A stretch of 48,022 nucleotides of DNA, taken from the IMG/VR virus record IMGVR_UViG_3300005527_000084, positions 1-48,022 of that record; one strand, given 5' to 3'. Positions 1 through 8,158 of the stretch are shown piece after piece. The notes below the pieces were generated by a model. It was not told where the DNA came from. It saw only the letters and a list, made by a program, of their open reading frames with translations, and did no database searches. This stretch comes from a virus. The position numbers and the translations under genes were made by a program. Numbering within the stretch: position 1 is the first letter of the stretch; each line of letters opens with the position of its first letter.

Positions 1-198
1 ATGAAGATGAAGATGAAGATGAAAACTAAACCTACGTCAAAACCCGACAAACTATTGGGTCATGCCACAGATTATTTTGGAGATCGGCCGTTAGTATCCC
101 CGGAAATCTACATACGACTATTCACGGCAGAAAAGCATCCTAAAACCAAACTTCAACAATTTTCAGACTTACTTAAGAAAATTTTCGGACTCTCTTAA
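1..198 (+). CDS. Small basic hypothetical protein at the window edge
   Basis: A 65-residue lysine-rich protein with no recognised family. It opens with a hexanucleotide ATGAAG run that encodes alternating Met-Lys four times, so any of four Met codons could be the start. The window begins exactly on the first ATG, so no ribosome binding site can be seen and the reading frame may continue upstream. It ends one base before the ATG of the helicase gene, which suggests co-transcription. The rest of the protein is charged, with a short hydrophobic C-terminus (LLKKIFGLS). It could be the tail of a longer gene or a small early phage protein. Confidence 0.4.
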   Translation: MKMKMKMKTKPTSKPDKLLGHATDYFGDRPLVSPEIYIRLFTAEKHPKTKLQQFSDLLKKIFGLS

Positions 199-199
199 A

Positions 200-1546
200 A
201 TGCGAATCGAATTACGCCAGTATCAAAAGAACGCAGCCTCAGATTTAGCTGAAATCTTATCCGAAAAGAAGTTTGCGTTAGACGGTTCAGATACCGGCAT
301 TGGAAAGACGTTTACTGCTATAGGCACTTGCTTGCGCTTTAACAATCCGGTGGCCGTTATATGCAAAGCCAGAACCTTGACCAAATGGAAAGAAGCTCTA
401 GCACAATTTGGAATTGAACCTATATTCTTGTTGAGCTGGGAAAAGGCACGTAATGGCAAGAATGGATTCTTTCTTCCGCTCAATTCAAAAGGCCGTGTTT
501 CTGGCTTCAATTTGCAGCTTAAAGAACCAACGGTCGTTATCATTGACGAGATTCATTGTGGCGGTGCGCTCAAGAGTTTAAACGCAGAACTTGTCATTGC
601 ATGCAAGCGATGCCCAAATGCGTACACTCTTGGGCTTAGCGCTACCGTCGCCGACTCGCCTCTTAAAATGCGGGCGATTGGATTTTGTTGCAATCTGCAC
701 TCATTAGGTAACGACTTCTGGAATTGGTGTCGGAAGAATGGTTGCGGCAAGTCTCCATTCGGCGGTTTGTATTTCCGACAAAAAGATCGTGAACGCGTAC
801 TCAAGACACTTCATCAATATCTATTCGGTAAAGATGCCAAATGGGGAATCCGTTTACGTAAGAAAGAACTCATGGAGGAAGGCAGTTTTCCTGAGTCCGA
901 AGTTTATGTGGAATTGTGGGATCCGCCGAACTCTTTGCCAGCTTGGGCACAAGCTTCTATAGCTGAGATTGATCAACGTGAACAAGCCGACATGGAAAAA
1001 TACGACGGCAATCCGCATGGTGGAATTCTGCACATGCGTAGTCGTCAGCGGACAGAAATCCAAAAATTACCGTCTCTCATTGATGAAATCGAAGACCGGT
1101 TGGCCGAAGGAGAGTCTGTTATTGTGTTCGTCCAATTCACCAGAACCATCCAGGTCTTGGCGAAACAATTGGAGCATATTCCTCATGCCATTATTTCTGG
1201 TGTTACGGCTAATAACCGCGTTGGTAGAGACGGCATTGAATACTTCCAGCGCAATCAAATCAAACTTATCATTTGCCAAGTAGACGCTGCCGCCGAAGGT
1301 ATCGACTTACATGACGTTCATGGAGATTGCCCGCGACATGTTATCGTATTCCCAACTTACAAAGCGATTACGCTGATCCAGGTTTTAGGCCGAGCAGTGC
1401 GCGCTAATGCCAAAAGTCCCGTGGTTCAACGCATTGTCTATTCTTCAGAAGGCATTGAGGAAAAGATCGCCCGTACCGTGGAAAAGAAACTTGAGAACTT
1501 GTCAATGTTATCCGACGGCGAACTCAATGCTGGAGGTATGTTGTGA
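200..1546 (+). CDS. SF2 DEAD/SNF2-type DNA helicase
   Basis: A 448-residue superfamily 2 helicase/translocase that would use ATP to remodel or unwind DNA during phage replication or recombination. Visible motifs in order: a Q-motif-like start (RQYQKNA), Walker A DTGIGKT at 31-37, the DEIH box at 116-119, motif III SAT at 147-149, and motif VI QVLGRAVR at 394-401 with the arginine fingers. The length fits a minimal two-RecA-lobe phage helicase of the UvsW/SNF2-like type without accessory domains. The gene begins one base after the preceding stop. Its own stop overlaps the GTG start of the next gene as GTGA, so it is the head of a coupled operon. The helicase class is firm; the exact role is inferred. 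Confidence 0.9.
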   Translation: MRIELRQYQKNAASDLAEILSEKKFALDGSDTGIGKTFTAIGTCLRFNNPVAVICKARTLTKWKEALAQFGIEPIFLLSWEKARNGKNGFFLPLNSKGRVSGFNLQLKEPTVVIIDEIHCGGALKSLNAELVIACKRCPNAYTLGLSATVADSPLKMRAIGFCCNLHSLGNDFWNWCRKNGCGKSPFGGLYFRQKDRERVLKTLHQYLFGKDAKWGIRLRKKELMEEGSFPESEVYVELWDPPNSLPAWAQASIAEIDQREQADMEKYDGNPHGGILHMRSRQRTEIQKLPSLIDEIEDRLAEGESVIVFVQFTRTIQVLAKQLEHIPHAIISGVTANNRVGRDGIEYFQRNQIKLIICQVDAAAEGIDLHDVHGDCPRHVIVFPTYKAITLIQVLGRAVRANAKSPVVQRIVYSSEGIEEKIARTVEKKLENLSMLSDGELNAGGML

Positions 1547-2412
1547 AGACCGCTTTCGCTGGAATCCTAAACAACCCGGCAAATAGTCTTAACAGTCATT
1601 CTGCGGGTTGGAACCGATTAGTCCGTTCTCTCGTTGATCCTAAAGCCGTATTTGTCGGTGAAGACTGCGACTGGTCTGCATTTGACCGTATCATCATCAA
1701 TCATGGACCGAACTTTAAACCCGGCTCGTTTAACATTATTGGCGGTATCGGTGACGCGGTACTCATGCGTTTAGAAAAGTTAGCTGCGGCTTTTGATACG
1801 GCAGAAGTTTATCAAATGGATGGATTCAATCTTGGCGACTTCTTGCAAAAGCGTTTACCTGGGCGATACGACTTTGAAGGCGAGATTCCATTTATGCCTT
1901 TGCCACAGCGCGACAAATTGGTACTGGGTGATAGTCATTCTATCTCGGTTTGGCCAGGACCTGAATATACGATTGAGCGGCGAGATGGCCAAACGTTATG
2001 GGGATTCATGAGAGATCCCAAACCCGCGGACTTCCTATATCTGGGCAATATCGATATACGCTTCCATCTTTGCCGCCAAGAGGATCCGTTAAAATCCATG
2101 CATTCTCTTCTTGACCGATACTTACAATTTGCAGCGGACTGTAAGGCAAAAGTTAGTTGTTTACTCCCGGTAGAATCCGAAACTCGTAAAATTCCCGGCA
2201 CCGGTCTTTACAAAGGTCAACCTTTCTATGGGTCACAAGCCGACCGCGCGCTTCTCGTTAATGAATTCAACTCTAGACTCATTGAGTCTGGATTAGACGT
2301 CTATTGCTGGCCAAAAACCTGGTATGAAAACGTCGAGCAATACGAGAATGAAGTCATGGAACCCCGTCAATCTGTACATATACGCCCAAAACACTATGCA
2401 AGTCAAATCTGA
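1543..2412 (+). CDS. GDSH-motif (SGNH-hydrolase-like) phage protein
   Basis: A 289-residue protein. It starts at GTG (overlapping the helicase stop) with a good ribosome binding site, GGAGG at 1532-1536. A central segment reads LVLGDSHSISVW, which resembles block I (GDSL/GDSH) of SGNH hydrolases. A conserved-looking C-terminal stretch SVHIRPKHY could supply the block V histidine. The usual Gly and Asn blocks are not obvious, so the hydrolase assignment is tentative. It is not membrane-bound. It lies directly upstream of the putative amino-acid:DNA transferase and PLP enzyme, so a role in DNA modification, for instance handling a modified nucleotide side chain, is possible but is inference only. 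Confidence 0.5.
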   Translation: MKTAFAGILNNPANSLNSHSAGWNRLVRSLVDPKAVFVGEDCDWSAFDRIIINHGPNFKPGSFNIIGGIGDAVLMRLEKLAAAFDTAEVYQMDGFNLGDFLQKRLPGRYDFEGEIPFMPLPQRDKLVLGDSHSISVWPGPEYTIERRDGQTLWGFMRDPKPADFLYLGNIDIRFHLCRQEDPLKSMHSLLDRYLQFAADCKAKVSCLLPVESETRKIPGTGLYKGQPFYGSQADRALLVNEFNSRLIESGLDVYCWPKTWYENVEQYENEVMEPRQSVHIRPKHYASQI

Positions 2413-3361
2413 AATTCTTGAAGCCTTAGACGACTATCACTATAAAAGTCTACGAATGCAGCGTTATTTCCTCGACAAACAAACCCGAGGTCTTTCGCTT
2501 GAAGAAATCGAGTTAGAAATCAATGATGACTTAATCTTCCGCGTGCCGATTTACGACATGTTAGACCGACGCTATGCGGCTTTCTGTTCTTTCCTGGAAG
2601 CTCTTGACAAACGAGAAGACGACCCAAAAGGACATGGCCTTCGATTCAAGGACCACCAGGTCGCGCGTAGAATCGACAAACTCATGCTTTATTATCTTTT
2701 CCGTTTATGCGGTTCTGGGATCAATTACGTGCCAACAACGCATGGATTCGGGAACTTCTGGATCGTTAAAAGTATCCTGGACGGAAGATACCGCTATGAA
2801 GAATGGCTTCAAGACTTGCCGGACGCCAAGTTCAGTGACAACAAAGGCTATCTTCTTCCGCAATTCTCAATCGGTCTTAAGACATTCATTCTTGAACACG
2901 CTTACGGCCTTGTGAAGTTTATCGAATCCGAAATTGTGGATTCACTCCAAGACATCAAAGAGATTGTGGACAAAGGCAATATCTATCTGAAAGAAAACGG
3001 CTTCAAGCGCCAAACGTTTGTGCTCTCTGCTTTTGCCGCGGATATTGCCGAGTATTATCCTGATTATGTGAACCCCCATAGCATGATTTACGCCGGTACA
3101 AACGCTCAGAAGTGCATCAAGGCTATATTCGGCCGTTGTAATCCGGATGAAGCGATTTCGTTCTTAACCGAACGGTACAATTCCGTACCTTATTCCATTG
3201 AAGACTCAAGACTCTGCGATCCAGTACGGTACTTTCTGGAATATCAGTCAAAAGACCATATCCGCGCTAATGGCGGAAAAACTTACAAGAACAATTCAAC
3301 CCTCAAAAAATTGTGGACCGAACAAGAATACCAAAATTTTCAGCAACAACTTCAGAAGTAA
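2396..3361 (+). CDS. Putative amino-acid:DNA transferase (aGPT-pyrophosphorylase-like)
   Basis: A 321-residue protein. I chose the ATG at 2396 (MQVKSEIL) because it gives the usual short overlap with the preceding gene, although an in-frame ATG exists at 2324. The pattern FRLCGSGINY...HGFGNFWIV followed by FAADIAEYYPDYVNP resembles, from memory, the alpha-glutamyl/putrescinyl-thymine pyrophosphorylase group. These helix-hairpin-helix-glycosylase-related enzymes replace the pyrophosphate on a 5-pyrophosphorylmethyl pyrimidine in DNA with an amino acid or amine. The next gene is a PLP enzyme, as in some known hypermodification loci. A thymidylate-synthase-family hydroxymethylase and a dNMP kinase lie further down the same block. 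The family call is recall-based and needs a profile search; a conserved phage protein of another function remains possible. Confidence 0.5.
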   Translation: MQVKSEILEALDDYHYKSLRMQRYFLDKQTRGLSLEEIELEINDDLIFRVPIYDMLDRRYAAFCSFLEALDKREDDPKGHGLRFKDHQVARRIDKLMLYYLFRLCGSGINYVPTTHGFGNFWIVKSILDGRYRYEEWLQDLPDAKFSDNKGYLLPQFSIGLKTFILEHAYGLVKFIESEIVDSLQDIKEIVDKGNIYLKENGFKRQTFVLSAFAADIAEYYPDYVNPHSMIYAGTNAQKCIKAIFGRCNPDEAISFLTERYNSVPYSIEDSRLCDPVRYFLEYQSKDHIRANGGKTYKNNSTLKKLWTEQEYQNFQQQLQK

Positions 3362-4161
3362 ATCAGGACGCTATCTATACTCGAGACCAGTATCTCGAAA
3401 TGATAGGCGACTTCAAGAGTTCTTTTCCTACTCCGGTTATCGAGACGCATGAAGGTCGGTACGTTGTGCGTGAAGATTTACTCGAAGTAGGCACGAAATC
3501 CCGAGCTGGAGAATTCCTTATCGCGACTTGCCCTTATGATACGATCGTTTACGTTCAACCTCGTTGCGGTTTTGCCGGAATTTCGTTGACCAAACTCTGT
3601 AAAATGTACGGCAAAAAACTGGTCTTGTTTATGCCTTCGTCAAAAGAAGTCTCGAATCATCAAGCTTGGTGCATTGAACACGGCTGCGAATATCATTTCC
3701 ATAGGATTGCGGCTATGCCCAATTTGAATTTGATTGCGGCTAAATGGGCTGAAGAAAACGGAGCATTTTTCGTTCCTCTTGGTTTGCACCATAAATTGGT
3801 CACGGCCATGCTTGTCAAAGTCGCCTATGAACTATGCGAACCGGATTGCTTTTGGACGGCATTTTCAACGGGTGTTCTTAACCGCGCTCTTCAAATTGCT
3901 TGGCCCGAGGCTGAAGCAAATGGCGTAGCGGTGGCCCGCAATATCCATGAAGGGGAAAAAGGTCGTGCCAGGATCGTGGGCCATTATAGATCCTTTACTC
4001 AAGATAGTCTAATATTGCCGCCATTTCCTTCTGCACCAAATTATGACGCCAAAGTCTGGGAATTCACAGAACCTGGCGATTTATTTTGGAACGTAGCCGG
4101 AGAAGTCAAAAGCAATTTAAACCCTGCGACAATCAATTCTTATCGAGACTGGAAAAAATGA
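3313..4161 (+). CDS. PLP-dependent enzyme, tryptophan-synthase-beta-like fold
   Basis: A 282-residue fold-type II PLP enzyme similar to ACC deaminase/TrpB/cysteine synthase. Near the N-terminus the segment REDLLEVGTKSRAGEFL matches the family motif that carries the PLP-binding lysine (here K62, counted from the GTG at 3313). Later features fit the family: the cofactor-domain phrase CGFAGISLTKLCKMYGKKLV, and FSTGVLNRAL where a phosphate-binding glycine loop is expected. The start is uncertain: GTG 3313 overlaps the preceding gene by 49 bases, while ATG 3400 would leave a shorter leader but still include the lysine. In a phage DNA-modification locus such an enzyme could build or trim the amino-acid group attached to a modified base. 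The stop overlaps the next ATG (ATGA). Confidence 0.75.
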   Translation: MDRTRIPKFSATTSEVNQDAIYTRDQYLEMIGDFKSSFPTPVIETHEGRYVVREDLLEVGTKSRAGEFLIATCPYDTIVYVQPRCGFAGISLTKLCKMYGKKLVLFMPSSKEVSNHQAWCIEHGCEYHFHRIAAMPNLNLIAAKWAEENGAFFVPLGLHHKLVTAMLVKVAYELCEPDCFWTAFSTGVLNRALQIAWPEAEANGVAVARNIHEGEKGRARIVGHYRSFTQDSLILPPFPSAPNYDAKVWEFTEPGDLFWNVAGEVKSNLNPATINSYRDWKK

Positions 4162-4784
4162 GTGCTAATCACCATTGCTTAAACGCGTCAATTCCTCAGC
4201 ATCTTTATGGCTATGTAAACCGTCTTTTTTTGACGGGGTATGACCCAGAAGAAGAACTTAATTACGAACCGTGCGTCATTTTTGGCGTGACGTCGATTCC
4301 TTCGCGCGCGTTGCATTTTTCAATTTTATGCGAAAGCGGGGCGCAGTGGGCAAGAGTCCCATTGCACATGTTACGCTGGGAAATTCCGGCAATAGACAAA
4401 GCGCCAGAGCATTCACTCTCCGAGTTGCAAATGTGGGATTCTCATGGCTGGGATTTTAGCGTTTGTCGTTACGAGTATTTGCGCGAACTCGGTTGCCAAT
4501 ACCGCAAACGCGACGGCGCATTATTGCCCGCGTCGTATTGGTTCACCCTCGATCACACGGACAACGGATATAGTCAATATCCACCTGAACATAAGTGCTA
4601 CCATTTGCTTTTGATTGAAGATGGATCTGGACAAATTGCGGCGCAACCGAATAACCGTATCGTATGGCGCGATGATAGTTTTGTCAAGCCAGGACATAGT
4701 CTGAACTACAAAGTCGTAACGCGTGAAACTTATCACGCTGAGATTGGACGCAATCCCCAAGATACCGCTTTTACAACTGAGTAA
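4158..4784 (+). CDS. Conserved-looking phage protein of unknown function
   Basis: A 208-residue soluble protein. I chose the ATG at 4158 because it forms an ATGA overlap with the PLP enzyme stop, although the open frame extends to 4086. It is rich in Trp, Tyr and His, with segments such as LQMWDSHGWDFSVCRYEYL and AAQPNNRIVWRDDSF. I have the impression that proteins of this type recur in phage genomes, but I cannot name a family. No catalytic motif, signal peptide or membrane segment is visible. Translational coupling to the transferase/PLP pair makes it a candidate extra component of that pathway. It is the last gene before an intergenic promoter-like element. Confidence 0.6.
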   Translation: MSANHHCLNASIPQHLYGYVNRLFLTGYDPEEELNYEPCVIFGVTSIPSRALHFSILCESGAQWARVPLHMLRWEIPAIDKAPEHSLSELQMWDSHGWDFSVCRYEYLRELGCQYRKRDGALLPASYWFTLDHTDNGYSQYPPEHKCYHLLLIEDGSGQIAAQPNNRIVWRDDSFVKPGHSLNYKVVTRETYHAEIGRNPQDTAFTTE

Positions 4785-4790
4785 ATTTTT

Positions 4791-4816
4791 AAAAAAAAAT
4801 GTTTACTTAGCAGCTG
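4791..4816 (+). promoter_or_regulatory. Promoter-like intergenic repeat, copy C (degenerate)
   Basis: A nine-A run followed by TGTTTACTTAGCAGCTGG. It shares the poly-A block, a GT..TAC core and TAGCAGC with two much better conserved copies at 14707-14741 and 16154-16188. Like those, it sits in a short gap directly upstream of a new gene start, here ATG 4840. It is probably a phage-specific promoter or transcription-factor site; the relation of this copy to the other two is plausible rather than proven. Confidence 0.4.
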
Positions 4817-4839
4817 GCCATATTAAAACCAACATTGTC

Positions 4840-5271
4840 ATGAGTACAACAAGCCCAAAACCCAATCTCGTCATTAGACGTGATGCTAAGAAAGAAATCG
4901 TCGAAGCTTTGCAAGCAGTTTGCGATTCCCTTAAAGGATCCAATTCGCTGCTTCTTCGTCAATGTCAGTCAGCCTTGAAGAAAGCTCTTGCGCTATCATT
5001 TGCGGTATCGCTAAGCGCATGCTCTTCGATGGTCAAAGAGACCTACACTGAGACACGCGAATTCAACTACCCGAAAGGTGTCACCCCGCACCTCAAGGAT
5101 ATGTATATGCACAAGTCGCCGCCACCGCAAGCTTCCAATAACGACGTAGTCGACTTTGCTCAACCAGTCGCGGAATTACAAGATGAACTACCGCGTAGTC
5201 TTGAAGAGATCAAAGCCGAAAACCGCCTTCTAGCGGCAATGCACGTTAACAAAATGCTACGCGAACAATGA
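4840..5271 (+). CDS. Hypothetical protein containing an internal lipoprotein-like signal
   Basis: A 143-residue protein from ATG 4840 (MSTTSPKPN). The frame is open further upstream to 4723, but that would overlap the preceding gene by 62 bases. About 45 residues in, a TTG codon at 4975 would begin a textbook lipoprotein signal: two lysines, a hydrophobic stretch LALSFAVSL, then the lipobox SAC. The downstream part is Pro-rich and charged, ending in a helical segment. Either the real start is TTG 4975, giving a 98-residue outer-membrane lipoprotein that could act as a spanin-like or superinfection protein, or two products are made. Neither start has a Shine-Dalgarno site. The stop overlaps the next ATG. 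Confidence 0.55.
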   Translation: MSTTSPKPNLVIRRDAKKEIVEALQAVCDSLKGSNSLLLRQCQSALKKALALSFAVSLSACSSMVKETYTETREFNYPKGVTPHLKDMYMHKSPPPQASNNDVVDFAQPVAELQDELPRSLEEIKAENRLLAAMHVNKMLREQ

Positions 5272-5732
5272 AACGTTTATCGATCGAAGACTATGCAATG
5301 GCTATTGCTTTTGCTGCGTCCATGCGCAGCGAAGATCCATCCAGGAAAGTTGGCGCAGTGGCGCTAGACTGGGAAAACCGGGTCATAGCCACAAGTTATA
5401 ACGGGCTACCGAAAGGGTTCCAAGAATCGGATTCTTTCTGGGAAGACCACGACAAACGTCGTAAGTTTGTGGTACATGCCGAGACTAATCTTTGTTCATT
5501 GACGGTGCGCGGTCAAGTTCTCACAGTAGCAGTGACAACGATGCCTTGCGCAGCTTGCGCTATAAACCTTGTAGCGCATGGAGTCAAAAAAGTTATCTAC
5601 GGCGAAGACTATCCGCGCGATCCCGTAGGACGAGAAATCCTTGAGCATTACTGCGTAGAATTAATTCACGTTCCACGCAATGCATTAACCCGCATTAATT
5701 TTCCAATTCAAACAAGTCAACAATCATTATGA
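5268..5732 (+). CDS. dCMP/deoxycytidylate deaminase family enzyme
   Basis: A 154-residue zinc-dependent cytidine/deoxycytidylate deaminase. It would convert dCMP (or a 5-modified dCMP) to the dUMP form and so balance pyrimidine nucleotide pools. The zinc ligands are clear: H70-A-E72 with the catalytic glutamate, and P93-C94-A-A-C97. The length is normal for the ComEB/phage dCMP deaminase family. The N-terminal segment DPSRKVGAV and the motif SYNGLPKGF are also typical. Start and stop both overlap neighbours by four bases. Together with the hydroxymethylase at 11778 and the kinase at 11123 it forms a phage nucleotide-supply pathway. Specificity for dCMP over a modified form cannot be read from sequence. 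Confidence 0.9.
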   Translation: MKRLSIEDYAMAIAFAASMRSEDPSRKVGAVALDWENRVIATSYNGLPKGFQESDSFWEDHDKRRKFVVHAETNLCSLTVRGQVLTVAVTTMPCAACAINLVAHGVKKVIYGEDYPRDPVGREILEHYCVELIHVPRNALTRINFPIQTSQQSL

Positions 5733-6889
5733 GTACATTAAACCATAGCGAACGCGAGCATTCGCGTATATCCCCATCAGGACTAAAGTCCTTGCAGGTT
5801 TGCCCGGGTTATCAATCCGATGGCAAAGAAAACGCAGCTTCTAAACGCGGCACTAGTTTGCATGAAATCATGGAACTCGGCAAGATTCCGGATAATTGCA
5901 CGCTACCTCCTGAAGACATTGCCGTGGCAAATCAAGTTTTAGAATTGCTAAAAGAGATTGACGCTCAAAGCGAGTATGAACCTATTGTGGAAATACTCGT
6001 ACGTTACGATGCCTTAGAACTCAAAGACTTTGAACAAGGCCATATCGATCGAGTTTTAGTTCTCGACACGAATCCTGAAGGCGAACCTACTAAGTTAGAA
6101 TTAGTTGACTTTAAGTTTGGGCAATGGGAGGTTGATTCACTCCACGAAAACATCCAGTTCAGGGCTTATGCCTTGGGTCTTTTCTTGCAATTTCCGGCAG
6201 TACAAACTATTCGATTACGACTCGTTCAACCAGCGTTGAATATCAACACTACATACGATCTAACTCGCTCAAAAGACTACGAGTTGATTGTCACGCAAAT
6301 TAAGTCAATTGTCAAACGCAAGCATCACTACGATGAAACTAAAGATGCAAGCATGCTCAAACCCGAATCGCAATGCGCATTCTGCGCGGCTCAAGCGACT
6401 TGCAAAAAATGGCAAGAGCACATGGTTCGAGTGGCCAACGAGAGTAACTTTCTCGGCACGCAAGTCGTACCGATCGAAAAAGTAGATGATCCATACTCGG
6501 CCGAACCGAATGAAGTCGTTAGAATCTTCCGCTGGATCAAACCCATGGAAGATTACTTGAAAAAAGTCAAAAAATTGGCTTTGGCTTGTTATGACAATGG
6601 TAGATTTTCGGACGAGTTCACGCTTATCGAAAAGTCAGGCGACGTGACAGTCGTCGACCCGATCCTTGCCCGCGACTTATTACAGCAGCACTACGGCATT
6701 GATCCGATGGAATACTTGGCATCTTGTGAGATTTCTTTAACCAAAATACGCGAGTTAGTTGGCGCAAAAGCTTCTCAAGGCAATAAAGGAAAAGATCAAG
6801 AAGAAGCCATTAAACTTCTCTCTGATAACGGGATCATACAATATGGCCCTGAAATCCGATATGTCCAGTTATCGCGTAAACGCAAATGA
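5729..6889 (+). CDS. Cas4/RecB-like PD-(D/E)XK nuclease (DUF2800-like)
   Basis: A 386-residue nuclease of the RecB/Cas4 group, probably an exonuclease for phage recombination. Motifs in order: RGTSLHEIME at 40-49 (motif I histidine), GHIDRVLV with D107, LVDFKFG with D127 and K129 (the D-x-K core), and the downstream Q-x-R-x-Y motif (IQFRAY). Four cysteines, C25 and C216-x2-C219-x5-C225, match the Fe-S-coordinating pattern of Cas4/AddB nucleases. The C-terminal 130 residues are helical. It resembles phage DUF2800 proteins, which are often encoded beside ssDNA-binding proteins, as may be the case here. The ATGA overlap with the deaminase suggests coupled translation. Confidence 0.85.
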   Translation: MSTLNHSEREHSRISPSGLKSLQVCPGYQSDGKENAASKRGTSLHEIMELGKIPDNCTLPPEDIAVANQVLELLKEIDAQSEYEPIVEILVRYDALELKDFEQGHIDRVLVLDTNPEGEPTKLELVDFKFGQWEVDSLHENIQFRAYALGLFLQFPAVQTIRLRLVQPALNINTTYDLTRSKDYELIVTQIKSIVKRKHHYDETKDASMLKPESQCAFCAAQATCKKWQEHMVRVANESNFLGTQVVPIEKVDDPYSAEPNEVVRIFRWIKPMEDYLKKVKKLALACYDNGRFSDEFTLIEKSGDVTVVDPILARDLLQQHYGIDPMEYLASCEISLTKIRELVGAKASQGNKGKDQEEAIKLLSDNGIIQYGPEIRYVQLSRKRK

Positions 6890-7128
6890 CGCTAACTAAC
6901 TTTCAAAAGATGCTAGCCGACGAGGATTTACTCCCGGCGTGCATCGTAGACCATGAAACAACTTTCGCACAAATGAAGTTCACTGACTTGGATGTCGTGC
7001 AACTCGTCTTTGCGACTAGAGAATTTAGCCCGGATTTCGACGTGGAATTCGGGTCAGCTGACGAAATGTCGGTTGGCCAATGGCTAAAACTGGCTGAATG
7101 CCAGGAAACCAACAAACAAACAAAATAA
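6886..7128 (+). CDS. Small acidic protein, possibly degenerate acyl-carrier-like
   Basis: An 80-residue acidic protein translationally coupled to the nuclease (ATGA). The segment FTDLDVVQLVFATREF followed by DVEFGSADEMSVGQWLKLAE has the spacing and hydrophobic pattern of acyl carrier proteins around helix II and helix III. However, the phosphopantetheine-accepting serine of the DSL motif is absent, and the aligned position looks like Asp. If the resemblance is real, this is an ACP-like scaffold that cannot carry a prosthetic group. It could otherwise be an unrelated small helical protein. The last residues are encoded in an AC-rich stretch that also forms the leader of the next gene. Confidence 0.6.
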   Translation: MTLTNFQKMLADEDLLPACIVDHETTFAQMKFTDLDVVQLVFATREFSPDFDVEFGSADEMSVGQWLKLAECQETNKQTK

Positions 7129-7142
7129 CATACACACATAAT

Positions 7143-8111
7143 ATGGCAGTTGTACCAATGAAGTTGTCGCTGAAAAAGAAAACAGCAGACGTGACACCCG
7201 CACAAAACGCAGTTCAAGAAGAACCTGTAGCTCCAAAAAGGCTTACTAAGAAAGTTGAAGAAGAGCAAATGGAATTATTTGAAGACGCTCCGGCCAAACC
7301 CGTAGTTCAAGTCGACTCTGAACCTGTAGAAGAAACTCCTAAATTGAAAAAAGTCGCAATTGTTGAAAAAACTCTGGCGCCTAAAGTTGAAGAAGTTGAC
7401 GAGGAACTTGAAATCATTAGCGCCGATCCGGCAGATCGTGCTTTGGCCAATTTCTCGCCAATGGCAATGGGAACAATCGATGGTGCAATCACAGAGCGCG
7501 ATCTTTTGCGCCCGCGTATCACCATGGTTCAAGCCAATTCGTCAGATTTGGAAGAACGAGGATATACCGTTGGCCAAATCGTTCTGAATGGACAGGTGTT
7601 GATCTGGGACAAAGGTTTTGATCCTCTTAATTTAGTCCTCGTAACTGGCCGTAAAAAGTTTATTCAAAAACTTAGCGACGAGGAATACAAAGAAGGAGTT
7701 ATTCCGATGATCTTTGAAAATCCTAAGGACGCAGAAGCCGCTGGATTTACTACCGAGTGGGAAAATAATGAACCTCCAACCGTTGACCCGGCGTTGTTCT
7801 GCTTGTTCCTCTTGCAACAACCGGATTACATCGAACCAGATCCGATTTTCAGCATGGAGTTTGACGGTAAAGCATACACGCTTGCAGAAATGCGTTTTTC
7901 AGGCGTTAACTTCCGTAGTTCCAGCGCGGGCCGTTGGCTAATGACGCAAACGCGCACATCGCTTGCGCCCGATAGTCGGCATTTTTCAATCGGTATGACA
8001 TGCTCTCGTGAAAAACAGAAATCCGGGAATATTGTTACGGTTGCTTCATTCCGCAATCAAGGGCGCCACAAAAATCCACGATTCATAGAGTGGGTTATGT
8101 CGCTCGCATAA
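7143..8111 (+). CDS. Putative ssDNA-binding/recombination-associated phage protein
   Basis: A 322-residue protein. I chose ATG 7143, preceded by an AC-rich, purine-poor leader rather than a Shine-Dalgarno site; the open frame extends to 7098 within the previous gene. Residues 1-85 are a low-complexity linker rich in Lys, Glu, Pro and Val. Residues 95-322 form a globular domain (for example RDLLRPRITMVQANSSDLEERGYTVGQI and a C-terminal ASFRNQGRH). Its place directly after a DUF2800-type nuclease, and its general pattern, resemble phage ssDNA-binding or recombination-mediator proteins. No catalytic motif is visible. The role is inferred from context. The stop is followed within 10 bases by strong RNA hairpins. 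Confidence 0.55.
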   Translation: MAVVPMKLSLKKKTADVTPAQNAVQEEPVAPKRLTKKVEEEQMELFEDAPAKPVVQVDSEPVEETPKLKKVAIVEKTLAPKVEEVDEELEIISADPADRALANFSPMAMGTIDGAITERDLLRPRITMVQANSSDLEERGYTVGQIVLNGQVLIWDKGFDPLNLVLVTGRKKFIQKLSDEEYKEGVIPMIFENPKDAEAAGFTTEWENNEPPTVDPALFCLFLLQQPDYIEPDPIFSMEFDGKAYTLAEMRFSGVNFRSSSAGRWLMTQTRTSLAPDSRHFSIGMTCSREKQKSGNIVTVASFRNQGRHKNPRFIEWVMSLA

Positions 8112-8117
8112 TTTGGG

Positions 8118-8147
8118 CGCTAGTTCCCTAGGGCTTCGGGACTAGCG
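8118..8147 (+). promoter_or_regulatory. Strong RNA hairpin after the 7143-8111 gene
   Basis: CGCTAGT (8118-8124) pairs perfectly with ACTAGCG (8141-8147). The stem continues inward with CCC/GGG, giving about ten base pairs around a nine-base loop. No U-tract follows, so it is not a complete intrinsic terminator. It may protect the 3' end of the upstream mRNA or act together with the structure at 8159-8200. Confidence 0.55.
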
Positions 8148-8158
8148 GCTCATGACAC

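Noticed and set aside
223-1279. Several antisense open frames opposite the helicase gene
   Set aside because: They lie fully inside a well-supported helicase gene on the other strand and have no recognisable product or ribosome binding site.
2324-2395. Upstream ATG 2324 as the start of the amino-acid:DNA transferase-like gene
   Set aside because: It would overlap the preceding gene by 89 bases and add a basic segment unlike the rest; ATG 2396 gives the usual short overlap.
1873-3660. FMP tripeptides in the GDSH-motif protein and the PLP enzyme as further processing sites
   Set aside because: Single occurrences inside folded domains (PFMPLP, LFMPSS), without the Ser-[F/Y]MP-[T/S/G] context or inter-domain placement; expected by chance.
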